Positions 48,001-53,278 of a stretch of DNA of 64,000 bases are shown piece after piece. This DNA is from Tubulanus polymorphus (lineage: Eukaryota > Nemertea > Palaeonemertea > Tubulaniformes > Tubulanidae). The position numbers were made by a program, and so were the translations under genes. The stretch lies in contig NC_134025.1 of the NCBI RefSeq assembly GCF_964204645.1, positions 21,294,001 to 21,358,000 on the forward strand. The letters are read 5' to 3'. Below the pieces are notes generated by a model, which saw only the letters and a program-made list of their open reading frames with translations, was not told where the DNA came from and did no database searches. How positions within the stretch are numbered: the stretch's first letter is position 1; every line of letters starts with the position of its first letter.

Positions 48001-49421
48001 TTAAGAGTTAAACCTTTTTGTGAAACTGGGCCCTGGACTAATGCCGATTCAGGGTAAAAATTCCCTGGGTAAATATCCTCAAATCTTCAAAACCGGTGAA
48101 AATCCCCTCTTGGCGATTTTTCAAGAACATTTCAAAGCGAAATATATTTCTCCAATTATATTCACTTGCGATAAAATTGCAATATATTTGAAGTGTGCAA
48201 TGAATTCTTTTGTTGCAATTAATTCAAATAGATTTTTAGAATTGAATTATGTACTTTTTATTTGCAATATTTTGAAATTCCAACTGGAATATTTTTGTAC
48301 TGTGAACTCTTTTTAACTTGTGGTAATTTGAACTATTTTAAATTCTAGAGTAACATATTTGAGCTGTGCGATAACTTTAAGTATTGATTTAATATTAATG
48401 TAAACAGTTAATTTGTAGTGTTTTTTAATTCAAATTGTACAATAATTTCTACGCTCATGATATTCTTATGTTATACTGTACAATAAAATATGAATAAATT
48501 GACTTTGAAATTTTATCTATTTGCACTCCATTCAAAAGGTGGAGGATTTTTACCTACCGGGTACTTTGAAGAATCGGTGAATTTTCCCCAGGGGATTTTA
48601 ACCGCTAACCCTAATACCTTTAAATGGACGTTGATATTGCTCTCTTATAAATTGATCCCAATACACAAAACATTGCCCGTTTCCATACATAGCCGATGGA
48701 ATTGTTTGCCCTCTTCATTGTTGCGCATGTATCAGTACGTCCCAAAATGGAAGTACATGAATCTTTCATATGTTTAGTATTTCTCAAACCATATGAATTT
48801 GATCAAAACTTCATAAAGGCTATGAATTAATGGTTTCATCTTAACGATGTCCTGAATGATCTTGATTAAGTAGGTTACACTTGTTCGTCCGTGTAGTAAA
48901 TCTTGCATGGACAACTCCTAGGTCTTAAACTTTAAGTCCCACAATCGAGAAGCCAAAAAGTTGAATTATCAGTTGTGCATTTGCAATTCATTATGGAAAG
49001 ATTCAAAGATGGCTGCCTGGTGGCCATTTTGGCATCTATCTACATCATGAATACTGCGCGGACAACTCTTCTTGGGTCTTTCGTTGTATTTGGATGAAAT
49101 TTTGTGGACATAATGAGCATGAAATGTAGTTGGGCACCTATGGCTTATTTTACCAAAAAAAAACTCAGCCATTTTGGTATTTGTTTCCATTTGGACCTTT
49201 CAAACTGCATTTGCAGGGGTACTATTAGTCTGGCCAATGCAGACATTTCTAGTCTTACATTTCTTTACAATGATCCATTTATTTGTTTCTATTTTTCAGG
49301 TACGCTGTCCACTACTGGTCACTCGACGAACTTTGTATTCACTGCAGAAATACCGACAGATAAGCCGCAAGGACACTGGATAAAAAGAGGAGTTGCTTTG
49401 CTGTGTGCTCTTAATTATTAA
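3157..49421 (+). CDS. DNAH1: Axonemal dynein heavy chain 1, 3' part (55 core exons)
   Basis: This is an inner-arm axonemal dynein heavy chain, an ATP-driven minus-end microtubule motor of cilia and sperm flagella. Fifty-five exons with GT-AG borders and compatible phases join into 3247 codons ending at TAA 49419-49421. Residues below count from 3157. Domains: linker about 70-500; AAA1 P-loop GPAGTGKT 571-578; AAA2 GPTGSGKT 852-859; AAA3 GPTGTGKT 1220-1227; AAA4 GMGGSGRQS 1567-1575, with Arg for the Walker Lys as in many axonemal chains; stalk about 1755-2150; AAA5, AAA6 and the C-terminal domain to the end. DNAH1 rather than DNAH3/7/12 is supported by the C-terminus ([17 protein letters not shown], then [15 protein letters not shown]) and by the AAA1 '[11 protein letters not shown]'. 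Vertebrate DNAH1 is about 4300 residues, so roughly 1000 tail residues lie upstream. Start codon and promoter are not in the window. Confidence 0.95.
7956..8290. mobile_element. tRNA-like foldback element (family F1), complete copy
   Basis: The left arm runs from about 7956 (tcctcccccggcagggatt, then cgaacctgatggcatcg). The right arm ends at about 8290 and is its inverse. The arms are about 50 bp. Read inward to outward, the right arm has 'tggctgagtg' (like a tRNA A box) and then 'ggttcgagtcc' (a near-perfect B box), only about 24 bases apart against about 44 in a real tRNA. It lies in the intron between exons 7097-7324 and 8370-8549. A second full copy, inverted, is at 57925-58224. No ORF. 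It could be a SINE that inverted-duplicated or a MITE that captured a tRNA fragment. Confidence 0.8.
8692..8813. mobile_element. Foldback MITE, family F3 (GGCCAGTTGCTCAAAAG termini), diverged copy
   Basis: It begins gcggccggttgcttaaaaag and ends in an inverted 'ccaatttttcagctac'. Internally it shares 'caccatggcatttatctgctggttatct' with the well-preserved copy at 38350-38468. It is intronic and non-coding. Confidence 0.65.
8829..8925. repeat. Partial foldback element, family F2 (CCAGTTCCACAGTTCTGAG)
   Basis: Shows the left terminal sequence of family F2 (gatccagttccacagttctg, then agttaaatttgacccc). The matching inverted end is not clear, so this is a truncated or decayed copy. It lies directly next to the F3 element at 8692-8813. 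Confidence 0.5.
10725..11027 (+). CDS. DNAH1: DNAH1 exon with AAA1 Walker A
   Basis: A 303-bp exon encoding residues 514-615, phase 2 in and 2 out. It carries [20 protein letters not shown], then [20 protein letters not shown], the principal ATP-hydrolysing site of dynein (P-loop 571-578), and ends in [21 protein letters not shown]. Its donor after 11027 must join to one of two alternative downstream exons, 11246-11351 or 13043-13148. Confidence 0.96.
11246..11351 (+). CDS. DNAH1: DNAH1 AAA1 Walker B exon, version a (conserved form)
   Basis: A 106-bp exon, entering with two carried bases and leaving in phase 0. It encodes [19 protein letters not shown], then [23 protein letters not shown] is the AAA1 Walker B. 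The tail [11 protein letters not shown] is the form I know from vertebrate DNAH1, so this is taken as the ancestral version. Acceptor ttgatatttcag and donor agg|gtgaga are good. Because 106 is not a multiple of three, including this exon together with version b, or skipping both, shifts the frame. Confidence 0.93.
12890..12970. repeat. Truncated F3 foldback element in the intron between the duplicated exons
   Basis: Begins gtgccagttgctcaaaggtt and continues ggtttaagttaaccagt, matching the left half of the copy at 38350-38468. The right end is missing. It lies 70 bp upstream of the alternative Walker B exon b. Confidence 0.6.
13043..13148 (+). CDS. DNAH1: DNAH1 AAA1 Walker B exon, version b (duplicated alternative)
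   Basis: A second 106-bp exon, 1691 bp downstream of version a, with the same entry and exit phases. It encodes [19 protein letters not shown], then [17 protein letters not shown]. Against version a, the first 26 codons differ by one amino acid (Ala to Cys) but by about a dozen synonymous changes, so both copies are under protein-level selection. The final ten residues differ at seven places. Acceptor ctaatattctag and donor aag|gtacaa look usable. It is spliced to 13370 through a 221-bp intron. Mutually exclusive use with version a is inferred from length and phase. Confidence 0.85.
13370..14666 (+). CDS. DNAH1: DNAH1 exons completing AAA1
   Basis: Two exons, 13370-13483 (38 codons) and 14430-14666 (79 codons), both phase 0 at each side. 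They encode [20 protein letters not shown], then [13 protein letters not shown], with the sensor I region (the Asn of TMNP). Next come the AAA1 lid [19 protein letters not shown] and [20 protein letters not shown]. This part follows either version of the Walker B exon. Confidence 0.95.
14049..14131 (+). repeat. Dispersed 85-bp repeat (family R1), copy 1
   Basis: Starts gtgtcccttacagaccca, continues with cctgccgggagcgaaacagg and ends near tacaaatatag. Close relatives in the same orientation are at 35324-35400 and 62589-62675. It has no inverted ends, so it may be the conserved tail of a longer retroelement. Confidence 0.7.
15134..17624 (+). CDS. DNAH1: DNAH1 exons for AAA2
   Basis: Exons: 15134-15240, 15596-15922, 16239-16416, 16821-17015, 17505-17624, covering residues 768-1076. 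AAA2 binds ATP structurally. Seen here: Walker [10 protein letters not shown] (852 onward), [16 protein letters not shown], Walker [20 protein letters not shown] (about 934-952), and [20 protein letters not shown]. The last exon ends [13 protein letters not shown], where vertebrate DNAH1 continues directly into the exon matching 21528-21686. The exon at 15596 uses acceptor tttttaag after an ordinary pyrimidine tract. Confidence 0.95.
16666..16785. repeat. Diverged copy of the TAGCTGTGATCAC element (family F5)
   Basis: Shares tatagctgcgatcacacaag, 'tttttggcccg' and 'ttcacacaggtgccaaatgg' with the element at 45357-45498. The right terminal inverted repeat is not evident, so the copy is partial. 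It is intronic between the AAA2 exons. Confidence 0.55.
18075..18221 (+). CDS. DNAH1: DNAH1 candidate cassette exon, acidic AAA2-AAA3 insert
   Basis: A 147-bp open segment, phase 0 at both ends (acceptor tctaaag, donor aga|gtaagt). It encodes 49 residues, [20 protein letters not shown], then [20 protein letters not shown] and IEMNRFSMR. It is acidic and low in hydrophobics, with S/T-P sites. Vertebrate DNAH1 has no counterpart: its PFLPREGLKKIP aligns across the junction without this exon. The segment therefore looks like a lineage-specific, probably optional, disordered loop between AAA2 and AAA3. It keeps the frame whether included or skipped. Confidence 0.65.
18367..18411 (+). CDS. Candidate 45-bp cassette exon in the same DNAH1 intron
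   Basis: Bounded by acceptor tccgtcttacag and donor cag|gtagta, phase 0/0. It encodes [15 protein letters not shown] (15 residues). It is divisible by three and so could be joined after the 147-bp cassette exon. There is no homology support and it may be chance. Confidence 0.35.
18969..18989 (+). CDS. Candidate 21-bp microexon in the same DNAH1 intron
   Basis: Between acceptor tatttctttacag and donor aag|gtgtgt lie seven in-frame codons, KMSMNMK. The acceptor is strong. The interval is too short for homology evidence. Confidence 0.3.
19862..20077 (+). other. Hydrophobic ORF in a DNAH1 intron, function unknown
   Basis: A 71-codon ORF whose middle is a clear membrane-like segment ([20 protein letters not shown]) followed by [14 protein letters not shown] good donor (ggg|gtaagt) lies at about 20014. 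Codon use is not strongly biased. It has no ATG at a convincing position and no recognised family. It could be a displaced exon of a membrane protein or chance. Confidence 0.2.
20169..20347. mobile_element. pogo/mariner-like MITE, TACAGTAGACACTACTCAAG termini
   Basis: Starts TACAGTAGACACTACTCAAG and ends gactcgagtggagtctactg followed by TA. The termini are inverted over about 20 bp and include TA at each end. It is 179 bp and non-coding. The interior carries further partial repeats of the 'gagttgga' word. Confidence 0.85.
21528..26272 (+). CDS. DNAH1: DNAH1 exons for AAA2-AAA3 junction and AAA3
   Basis: Exons: 21528-21686, 22222-22338, 22430-22570, 22852-23012, 23125-23282, 25045-25218, 26094-26272 (residues 1077-1439). 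They carry [20 protein letters not shown], an acidic run [12 protein letters not shown] in the exon at 22222, Walker [10 protein letters not shown] (1220 onward), Walker [16 protein letters not shown] (about 1281-1295), [20 protein letters not shown], and [22 protein letters not shown]3 nucleotide state gates motor release in dyneins. The intron 23283-25044 hosts the nested ORF at 23969. Confidence 0.94.
21892..22067. mobile_element. pogo/mariner-like MITE, CAGTAGAACTC termini, copy 1
   Basis: Starts TACAGTAGAACTCACTTAAT and ends with the inverse (attaagcgagttctact). The interior has paired 'tccgaatt/aattcgga' words. About 175 bp, between exons 21528-21686 and 22222-22338. The diverged copy at 58866-59028 in the CREB3L gene has the same interior order. 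Confidence 0.8.
23904..23910 (+). promoter_or_regulatory. TATA box upstream of the nested ORF
   Basis: TATAAAA at 23904-23910, 59 bp before the ATG at 23969. A start site about 30 bp downstream would fall near 23935 and give a 5' leader of roughly 35 bases. The position is right for a core promoter. No other element is obvious. Confidence 0.45.
23969..24283 (+). CDS. Nested intronless gene inside a DNAH1 intron, unknown 104-residue protein
   Basis: A complete ATG-to-TGA ORF of 104 codons with exon-like base use (TCG, GCG, CTC, GAG rich), unlike the AT-rich intron around it. The start context is aacaacATGG, with A at -3 and G at +4. The product is charged and looks largely helical or coiled: [53 protein letters not shown], ending in a Gln run and SLDEDY. 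No signal peptide or membrane segment. I do not recognise the family. It lies between DNAH1 exons 23125-23282 and 25045-25218 on the same strand, and its stop prevents in-frame use as a dynein exon. It could be a retrocopy or a lineage-specific gene. No AATAAA is seen soon after the stop. Confidence 0.6.
   Translation: MDYETAVESFFEIEKRFRAACSKIIVIDEKLSRLDIQLNRAENDVHCPRSNLINRKIQISTLEGVRFVYYEYARRKAAEMNKLREICFIAEQRQQQQMSLDEDY
24535..24890. repeat. Dispersed repeat with 'aagccc-cttgg' head (family R2), copy 1
   Basis: Opens aagcccccttggtggaaggc, resembling the head of the element at 28470. It contains 'gtccgtccatgcg' and 'ccaagatggccgattgtgac', words shared with the regions 28470-28850 and 48860-49230. 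It is non-coding and follows the nested ORF. Confidence 0.5.
25687..25701 (+). CDS. DNAH1: Candidate 15-bp DNAH1 microexon
   Basis: Acceptor tgtgtagttcag, then 15 bases, then donor atg|gtacag. Phase 1 in and 1 out, so it fits exactly between exons 25045-25218 and 26094-26272, adding IPEN to give WWIG-IPEN-ETAKN. Vertebrate DNAH1 is longer than this gene at that spot, which makes an extra piece plausible. The core protein is also in frame without it. Confidence 0.35.
26942..30744 (+). CDS. DNAH1: DNAH1 exons for AAA4
   Basis: Exons: 26942-27175, 27530-27726, 28299-28434, 30023-30231, 30573-30744 (residues 1440-1755). The P-loop is [14 protein letters not shown] at 1567 onward, with Arg replacing the usual Lys as is common in axonemal AAA4. 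Flanking blocks are [37 protein letters not shown] (Walker B region) and [20 protein letters not shown]. The intron 28435-30022 is expanded by a repeat element with an internal 154-bp tandem array. Confidence 0.94.
28470..29665. mobile_element. 1.2-kb non-autonomous element with GCCCACTTGGGA ends (family R2)
   Basis: The left end gcccacttgggactttagtc and right end 'cttcccaagtgggc' form a 12-bp inverted repeat. The interior has no ORF but holds 'caagatggcc' words and, in its right half, a tandem array of about 3.6 units (29061-29620). The right-end sequence 'agtgggcatggtgtccctgga' recurs at about 59522-59540. The left-end sequence recurs in diverged form at 24535. The exact borders are inferred from the inverted ends and no clear target duplication was identified. 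Confidence 0.55.
29061..29620 (+). repeat. Tandem array, 153-154 bp unit, about 3.6 copies
   Basis: Units start at 29061, 29215, 29368 and 29522 (cctaagcata, cctatgcata, cctaggcata, acgaggcata), giving periods of 154, 153 and 154. Each contains 'caatcaattgcaaagttgta', then 'gtgagtttcaaggtcattgg', and ends 'caccagggggcgttgaat'. The last unit has an internal deletion. It lies in the DNAH1 intron 28435-30022. Confidence 0.85.
31043..31138. mobile_element. Short pogo-like MITE (GTTAAACCTCTC ends)
   Basis: The left part 'gttaaacctctccgtaag' and right part 'gtagagaggttttactga' are imperfect inverted repeats, about 96 bp overall. This is the smallest member of the TACAGT-type group in the window. 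It is intronic, 110 bp before the exon at 31248. Confidence 0.55.
31248..34050 (+). CDS. DNAH1: DNAH1 exons for stalk and microtubule-binding domain
   Basis: Exons: 31248-31439, 31777-31896, 32161-32286, 32477-32626, 33020-33193, 33530-33808, 33919-34050 (residues 1756-2146), all phase 0 at both sides. The first coiled coil (CC1) is visible as [20 protein letters not shown] and a K/E/Q/A-rich run ending [14 protein letters not shown]. The microtubule-binding tip includes [18 protein letters not shown] and [15 protein letters not shown]2 follows as [20 protein letters not shown], then [20 protein letters not shown]. The donor at 31439 (aag|gttgtt) is weak but the frame demands it. Confidence 0.94.
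31487..31700. mobile_element. tRNA-like foldback element (family F1), shortened copy
   Basis: The left arm begins catgcagggattctgatgga. The right arm ends 'gaatccttgcttagggaggat'. The arms are inverted and also share 'aaaccctgcc' with 'ggcagggttttat'. At about 210 bp it lacks the central part of the copies at 7956 and 57925. It is intronic between stalk exons. Confidence 0.65.
34222..34296. mobile_element. Foldback MITE, family F2 (CAGTTCCACAGTT ends)
   Basis: The left end 'gcagttccacagttggactcaa' pairs with the right end 'actatggaactgagtcc'. About 75 bp. Same family as 36386, 41336 and 41541. Confidence 0.6.
34364..38813 (+). CDS. DNAH1: DNAH1 exons for AAA5 and start of AAA6
   Basis: Exons: 34364-34609, 34918-35067, 35870-36030, 36599-36824, 37496-37691, 37954-38105, 38614-38813 (residues 2147-2590). 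Conserved blocks: [93 protein letters not shown] and [23 protein letters not shown]5 has no catalytic P-loop, as expected; it supports the buttress to the stalk. All junctions keep frame. Confidence 0.94.
35324..35400 (+). repeat. Dispersed repeat R1, copy 2
   Basis: gtgtcccttacaaccccacc, then 'catacctgctgaatgaagcaggaggctt', then 'tttgaaattgg'. Same order as the copies at 14049 and 62589, more diverged at its end. It lies 40 bp before the piggyBac-like MITE. Confidence 0.65.
35437..35731. mobile_element. piggyBac-like MITE flanked by TTAA, copy 1
   Basis: TTAA-CCCTTTCAGTG at the left and CGCTGAAAGGG-TTAA at the right: inverted ends flanked by the TTAA tetranucleotide used by piggyBac-type transposases. 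The interior (about 287 bp) contains palindromic 'accgcagtgcagtgt'-type words and no ORF. A second copy in opposite orientation lies at 61980-62275 inside the neighbouring gene. Confidence 0.85.
36386..36488. mobile_element. Foldback MITE, family F2, clear copy
   Basis: Left gggcccggttccacagttgt and right 'cagaactgaggaactgggtcc' are inverted. The interior consists of repeated 'agttaactcagagttaa' words that themselves fold. About 103 bp, in the intron before the exon at 36599. Confidence 0.75.
38350..38468. mobile_element. Foldback MITE, family F3, best-preserved copy
   Basis: Left 'ggtgccagttgctcaaaagctggtt' and right 'aaccaacttttgagcaactggcccc' form an inverted repeat of about 22 bp. Total about 119 bp, no ORF. 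Other copies: 8692-8813 and (truncated) 12890-12970. Confidence 0.85.
39047..49421 (+). CDS. DNAH1: DNAH1 exons for AAA6 and C-terminal domain to stop
   Basis: Exons: 39047-39191, 39638-39796, 39879-40010, 40225-40398, 41764-41943, 43248-43424, 43853-44023, 44611-44741, 45063-45303, 45805-45915, 46357-46588, 49300-49421 (residues 2590-3247, stop TAA). Blocks: [111 protein letters not shown] and the family C-terminus [12 protein letters not shown], then [13 protein letters not shown]. The last intron (46589-49299) is the longest of this part and is packed with repeats. Confidence 0.96.
41336..41408. mobile_element. Foldback MITE, family F2, short copy
   Basis: Left ggacccagttccacagatgt and right 'tttggaactgggtccc' are inverted; total about 73 bp. 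Confidence 0.75.
41541..41643. mobile_element. Foldback MITE, family F2, diverged copy
   Basis: Left 'agagttccatagttctgag' and right 'caatcaatggaactgggtcc' are imperfect inverses; about 103 bp. It sits 130 bp after the previous copy. Confidence 0.6.
41961..42029 (+). repeat. (TG)n followed by (CGTG)n microsatellite
   Basis: About ten TG units (41961-41980) switch to twelve or so CGTG units (41981-42029), starting 17 bp after the donor of exon 41764-41943. It is capable of Z-DNA-like structure. Confidence 0.95.
43450..43500 (+). other. Strong hairpin just downstream of a DNAH1 donor site
   Basis: Arms attttccaaaagagcccatt (43451-43470) and aatgggctcttttgaaaat (43481-43499) are inverse repeats with a single bulge around a 10-base loop. 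It begins 26 bp after the donor of exon 43248-43424. The role is unknown: a tiny foldback element or a splicing-relevant RNA structure. The stem is rather short for a typical pre-microRNA. Confidence 0.6.
45357..45498. mobile_element. MITE, family F5 (TAGCTGTGATCA ends)
   Basis: Left 'ataagctgtgaccgcaagagcg' and right 'ctgtctgatcacagctata' are inverted over about 11 bp. About 142 bp, non-coding, directly after exon 45063-45303. A partial relative is at 16666-16785. Confidence 0.6.
46621..46656 (+). repeat. Tetranucleotide repeat (TACG/TACA/TA)
   Basis: Runs of TACG then TACA then TA, immediately left of the pogo-like MITE at 46657. Confidence 0.9.
46657..46829. mobile_element. pogo-like MITE (TTCAGTGGAACCTCG ends)
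   Basis: Left 'ttcagtggaacctcgttacaa' and right 'aacaaggttcggctgta' are imperfect inverses, about 173 bp. The interior has 'gttcgttataaccga' against 'agttcattatatcgg', typical of Tigger/pogo-derived MITEs. Confidence 0.7.
47922..48034. mobile_element. Foldback MITE (GGGCCCAGTTTCACAAAAAGG ends)
   Basis: Left 'gggccccccagtttcacaaaaagg' and right 'cctttttgtgaaactgggccc' form an inverted repeat of about 20 bp. Internal 'aaatcgattta' and 'aaatcgattta' also pair. About 113 bp. Confidence 0.85.
48860..49235. repeat. R2-like dispersed repeat, copy in the last DNAH1 intron
   Basis: Shares 'tgttcgtccgtgtag', 'aagatggctgcctggtggcc' and 'aactcttcttgggtctttcg' with the R2 regions at 24535 and 28470 in the same general order. 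It ends near the acceptor of the final exon. Confidence 0.4.
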
Positions 49422-49564
49422 TATTATTAAATTGTTGAATGTATCCTTTTAATAATTTTCTACTGCGAAAACATAGTGCAAAAATTTCCTTGTCCAATGA
49501 ACTATTACCCAGCCAAAAGTAATCTCTGCCGTCTCAATTTGGTCTGGCCAAAATGGTGTTCTCA

Positions 49565-49618
49565 AATAAAACAAAAACATCTTGGCGCTATGATTGAAAT
49601 TATCCTTTATGTAATAAA
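49565..49618 (+). terminator. Candidate polyadenylation signals of DNAH1
   Basis: AATAAA occurs at 49565-49570 and again at 49613-49618, 144 and 192 bases after the DNAH1 stop codon. Either would give a short 3' UTR. No other signal is as close. Confidence 0.55.
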
Positions 49619-50099
49619 AATAATGTTGTGGGAATTCAATTGACGGAAAGATAGATGGACCACAGACAGTTGAGAAGTTATTTTTGACCAGCAAGATTTG
49701 AACCAAAAACAGAAAACAAAATTCAACATCTGATAATTCACGCAGACGTCAGTGTGATATTTGGAATCGTAATCTCATAATGGCAAATAGTTCGGGAGCG
49801 TGAGGTATTTAATGTACCCTTACAAACAAAAAAGTTGTATAGCAACAAAAATACTTCACCGTGAACTTCTATTTTCTTGAATCTAGAAAACCTAGAATCT
49901 TTTATACGATATTGAATTTGAGATTAAAACTTATTCACCAAACTAATTCATTCGCGCTCAATTTTTGACATAAATCACATCGTAGATTTGAAAATGATGC
50001 TAGTGCATATTTTCCGCCTACACAGGTATTTAGCTGCTATAACCCTCCAGGAATCCCTACTTTAACCCCAAAGATCTTTGGTCCTTCCGTTTTTTTTTC

Positions 50100-50231
50100 C
50101 TATGAAAATTGCTCCAATCTAAGTAAGTGAATCGATCTTTGTAACCGCAGGACCTTAAGTCCAGTTGTTTTTTGCTTTCTATGAAAATTTCTCCAATTTA
50201 CGTCAGACAATCGTTGTTTGTAATTGCGCTA
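50100..50231 (+). repeat. Two diverged tandem copies of a roughly 79-bp unit
   Basis: 'ctatgaaaattgctccaatc' near 50100 and 'ctatgaaaatttctccaatt' near 50179 head two copies, each followed by 'aatcgatctttgtaac' or 'aatcgttgtttgtaat'. Confidence 0.6.
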
Positions 50232-51199
50232 GACACATGTTTTTAAGCATCCAGATATTATAAGCCATGTGTTTCGTATGGCAGTGATTTCTGAAGTTTT
50301 AAACGTCAATGATTCCGTATCGATTCCAAAGCTCACGTCGCCTATATATGCGTCTGCCTACATGAGTAGCTCGTATCTTGTTTTAAATACTGTGGAGTTT
50401 TCAATTCATAAACACCTGTTTCATATCGATTTGTACATTGACCAACATGTGTAGTTGTAGAATGACATCATCATGTTCGTCAAAGAGGTACACATGGTGT
50501 GTTTTCGTTCTATTTTCACTATGCTTGTTTCAGAAGTTAATTAAATGGCCTTGTACATGCACGAGACAACCATAGAAAGCTGGGACAGGCTTCATAGACC
50601 AGCAGCAAGTTTTATATTTTTGCCAAGATAACAACATTTCTGGTCATTCTGTTTTAGAATTACACAAGATGCTTATAAAATGATGAATTTTTCAAATTTT
50701 TTCGGGGACCGTTAACCCCCTCTAAAAGGTACCGCACCTAAACCGCTCACCGCTCATGTACCTTGATGTATGTGCAACCAAGCGTAAAAGTTTTAGCCCC
50801 CCATTCTAAATTCCGGGATGACCCTCGAGTCCTGTTGAACTGGGACTTAGTCCCCGAGCGGATCGGATCAACTCTAGGATAAGCCTTACTCAGAAATGTG
50901 AAATTGGGGCCAGTTTTATTTGATTTAAACCTGCGAGATAAAATCCGCAATTATTGTATATTTGTTATTTCTAAATTCTATGAGCCCTATTCAAACATCG
51001 CTGCGTTGCCCTGCTGATTCAGTACTATATAGACCTAGTGACGACGAGCCAACGATCTGAAGTCACATCACGTATTTCTATTAACCCAAGATACAAAAAA
51101 TCGAACAAAAATGCAATCGATGTAGGCTTAAGTGAAATTGACGCGCGTTAATCGGGCCAGCCGAAGTAACGAGGACTAATTAAACGCCAATAACTAGGG

Positions 51200-51206
51200 T
51201 ATAAAA
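51200..51206 (+). promoter_or_regulatory. Orphan TATA box (possible upstream promoter)
   Basis: TATAAAA in 'actagggtataaaagaattc', preceded by a GC-richer stretch (51130-51175). A start about 30 bp downstream falls near 51232 (tcgaactaccagtactg). The following 'aagcttatggtaatg' could be a donor. It may drive an upstream first exon of the CREB3L-type gene or a non-coding RNA, or be chance. Confidence 0.3.
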
Positions 51207-52665
51207 GAATTCCTCGTATCGAACTACCAGTACTGCTGCTAGATTTGTTGTTTTTCATTTTTCGTGAAGCTTATGGTAATGATAATCTGTCTACGACCCA
51301 CTGGCTCACATCTGACGTGTTATTATTATAGTAAGAGCCTATTGTGGTTTTTATAACATGTTCGTTCTAATTGCTATTTCCTTAACATGATTTCAACAGC
51401 ATTCTTCAGCCCTTGGTGCTGTTTCGGTTGATGGGAGATTTTTCCAGATCCCACGCAAGTAGTTTTCCAGTCGCCGCAGAAAAAAGGAAATCATATGTTT
51501 TCGCAGCGCATGATGAAAATTTTTTACCCACGTTAATTTCACATAGTTTACAAAGTTTTCGAATGTTTATCTATTGTTATAATAATTCTCGGTATCCGTC
51601 CATTGTCGAATCATCTAGATTGTGTATCGTTTGATGTGTACATATACGAAATACATATATTTTATATCGATTAGAATTTTTATTCGAGGTCTACAAGGAA
51701 CGAATGCTGTCGACGACTCGGCGACCGTAGGCAATGCCTATGTACGTATACATTATTCGTTAGAACAGTCAGCAAAAAGTGTTTTATAACAAATCACTTT
51801 GATGGTTATAGTACACAATACATTTTCGAGCGAAATTCTAGACGCAGACTTTCCGGATCAATTCGTCGGCTGTCGGTGGTGTTATTGCTTGGCAGCATAT
51901 TGACTTTTTGAATTCTGGCTTGCGTCAGCGAATTTCAGTTTTACTATATCGATTATTAGAGATGTAGCCAGGAGGGGAATCTGTGCGTGCGTTTCATTCG
52001 AGCCATATGTTCAGCGGTCTTGTTACTTCGATATATATGTATGTGTGTGTATATAGGTTTTTTTGTTTAAAAATGGGCGACACATGTATGCCCATGTATA
52101 GGACTTATAGGATGTGAGCTGTTCGCAAGACAACAGATTGTGTATTACTAGCGCATAGCGGACGTTCTGTTGTTTCCGACTCTCCCCTCAAATGTTCACA
52201 CAAACCATCAATATGATACTGTGATTTATTCCTACTGCTACTTTTAAAATGATTCCATCCATTTTTAAGTTTTCTTTTTCGGGGGAAGTCCATGAGTCGC
52301 CTTGATAGTGATTCTCCTCGGAAAAGTTTTGAAATATGACATCTTTAAGGTCTATTTGAAGGCTTTTGTCCAGTTGAACTAAATATTAGGCTTTGTAAGA
52401 GGGAATTACCTAAGAAAAAGTGAGAACAAGAATTTTAAATGGATATTTTAGAAGACATTGGAAAATTCTGGAAAAAATTGCATACGTCCCATGGATCTAC
52501 CCCCTCCATTTATTTTTGTATATCATACAGTTATATATATATGTACAATGTACACATTGAGAGATTAAGATAAATTTGAGAAATGTTCTGGTTTTTTATG
52601 ATTTCATGAGAGTTTATAGAATTTAAAAGAATGGAAATATATATATATATTTTGTTGAGAACTAT

Positions 52666-53064
52666 TTGTGTTCTGTTTTTTTTTGTTGGTGTTGTTCTGG
52701 GAAGCATTCAGTAACTGGCCAGACTTGTCTCTATTCGCATCAGATGGTTCTGGTTATGAAGTGTTTTTTTAAACATAAACCATGCTCTTATCAACGGGGT
52801 CAGACACAGGAAATCAGCACACACCACAGACTGCAGTCTATCGTAGTCTGTGCCACGAACAACATAGACGATTCTTCTGGAATAATCCATTTTGATGATT
52901 TTCCCTTTACCCCTCTGCTAAGGAACGATATGAAAAATGATACGATGTCTTATGAAAGCAGCTGTCATCATCGTCAATACGGGGGCCAGCTGTTTCCTCG
53001 GCAACAGTATATCCGGGGCGGTACAACACTTGGTGACATTAAAATTGATATCGTTCTTTTTTAG
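52666..53064 (+). other. Unsupported 132-codon ORF
   Basis: The ORF begins inside a T-rich run and encodes a Cys-rich start followed by unremarkable sequence ending DIKIDIVLF. No domain, no biased codon use and no nearby promoter. I consider it more likely chance or part of a non-coding transcript than a gene. Confidence 0.15.
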
Positions 53065-53242
53065 GTAAAATCAATAATAAGATCATTTCCACTTGGATTT
53101 AGTTTGGTTTCATAATCCATAGAAAAAACCACATGTCCCGAGGAGCCTTGATCCGCCGATTCTGCCGGGCGATTCTTTCCTTCAGAAACCCAATGGAATA
53201 TGTAAAACTGGGTAAAATTCTATAGAAAGCCCTTCTTGGCTA

Positions 53243-53278
53243 AACCATGGACTCTAAAACGTTTTAAAGTCCATGGCT
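53243..53278. repeat. Near-perfect 36-bp palindrome (CCATGGACTCTAAAACG)
   Basis: Centre AACGTT at 53258-53263, arms ccatggactctaaaac / gttttaaagtccatgg with one mismatch. A related imperfect palindrome is at 55363-55399 (catggactcttag ... gagtccatg). Probably a very small foldback family. Confidence 0.6.

Larger units (their letters stand above)
46589..49299. other. Last DNAH1 intron, 2.7 kb, repeat-rich
   Basis: It contains a microsatellite (46621), a pogo-like MITE (46657), a GGGCCC-ended foldback element (47922) and, at 48860-49230, an R2-like stretch with 'aagatggctgcctggtggcc' and 'gttcgtccgtgtagtaaat'. No convincing exon was seen. ORFs at 47056, 48020 and 48490 are AT-rich and lack coding character. 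Confidence 0.65.
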
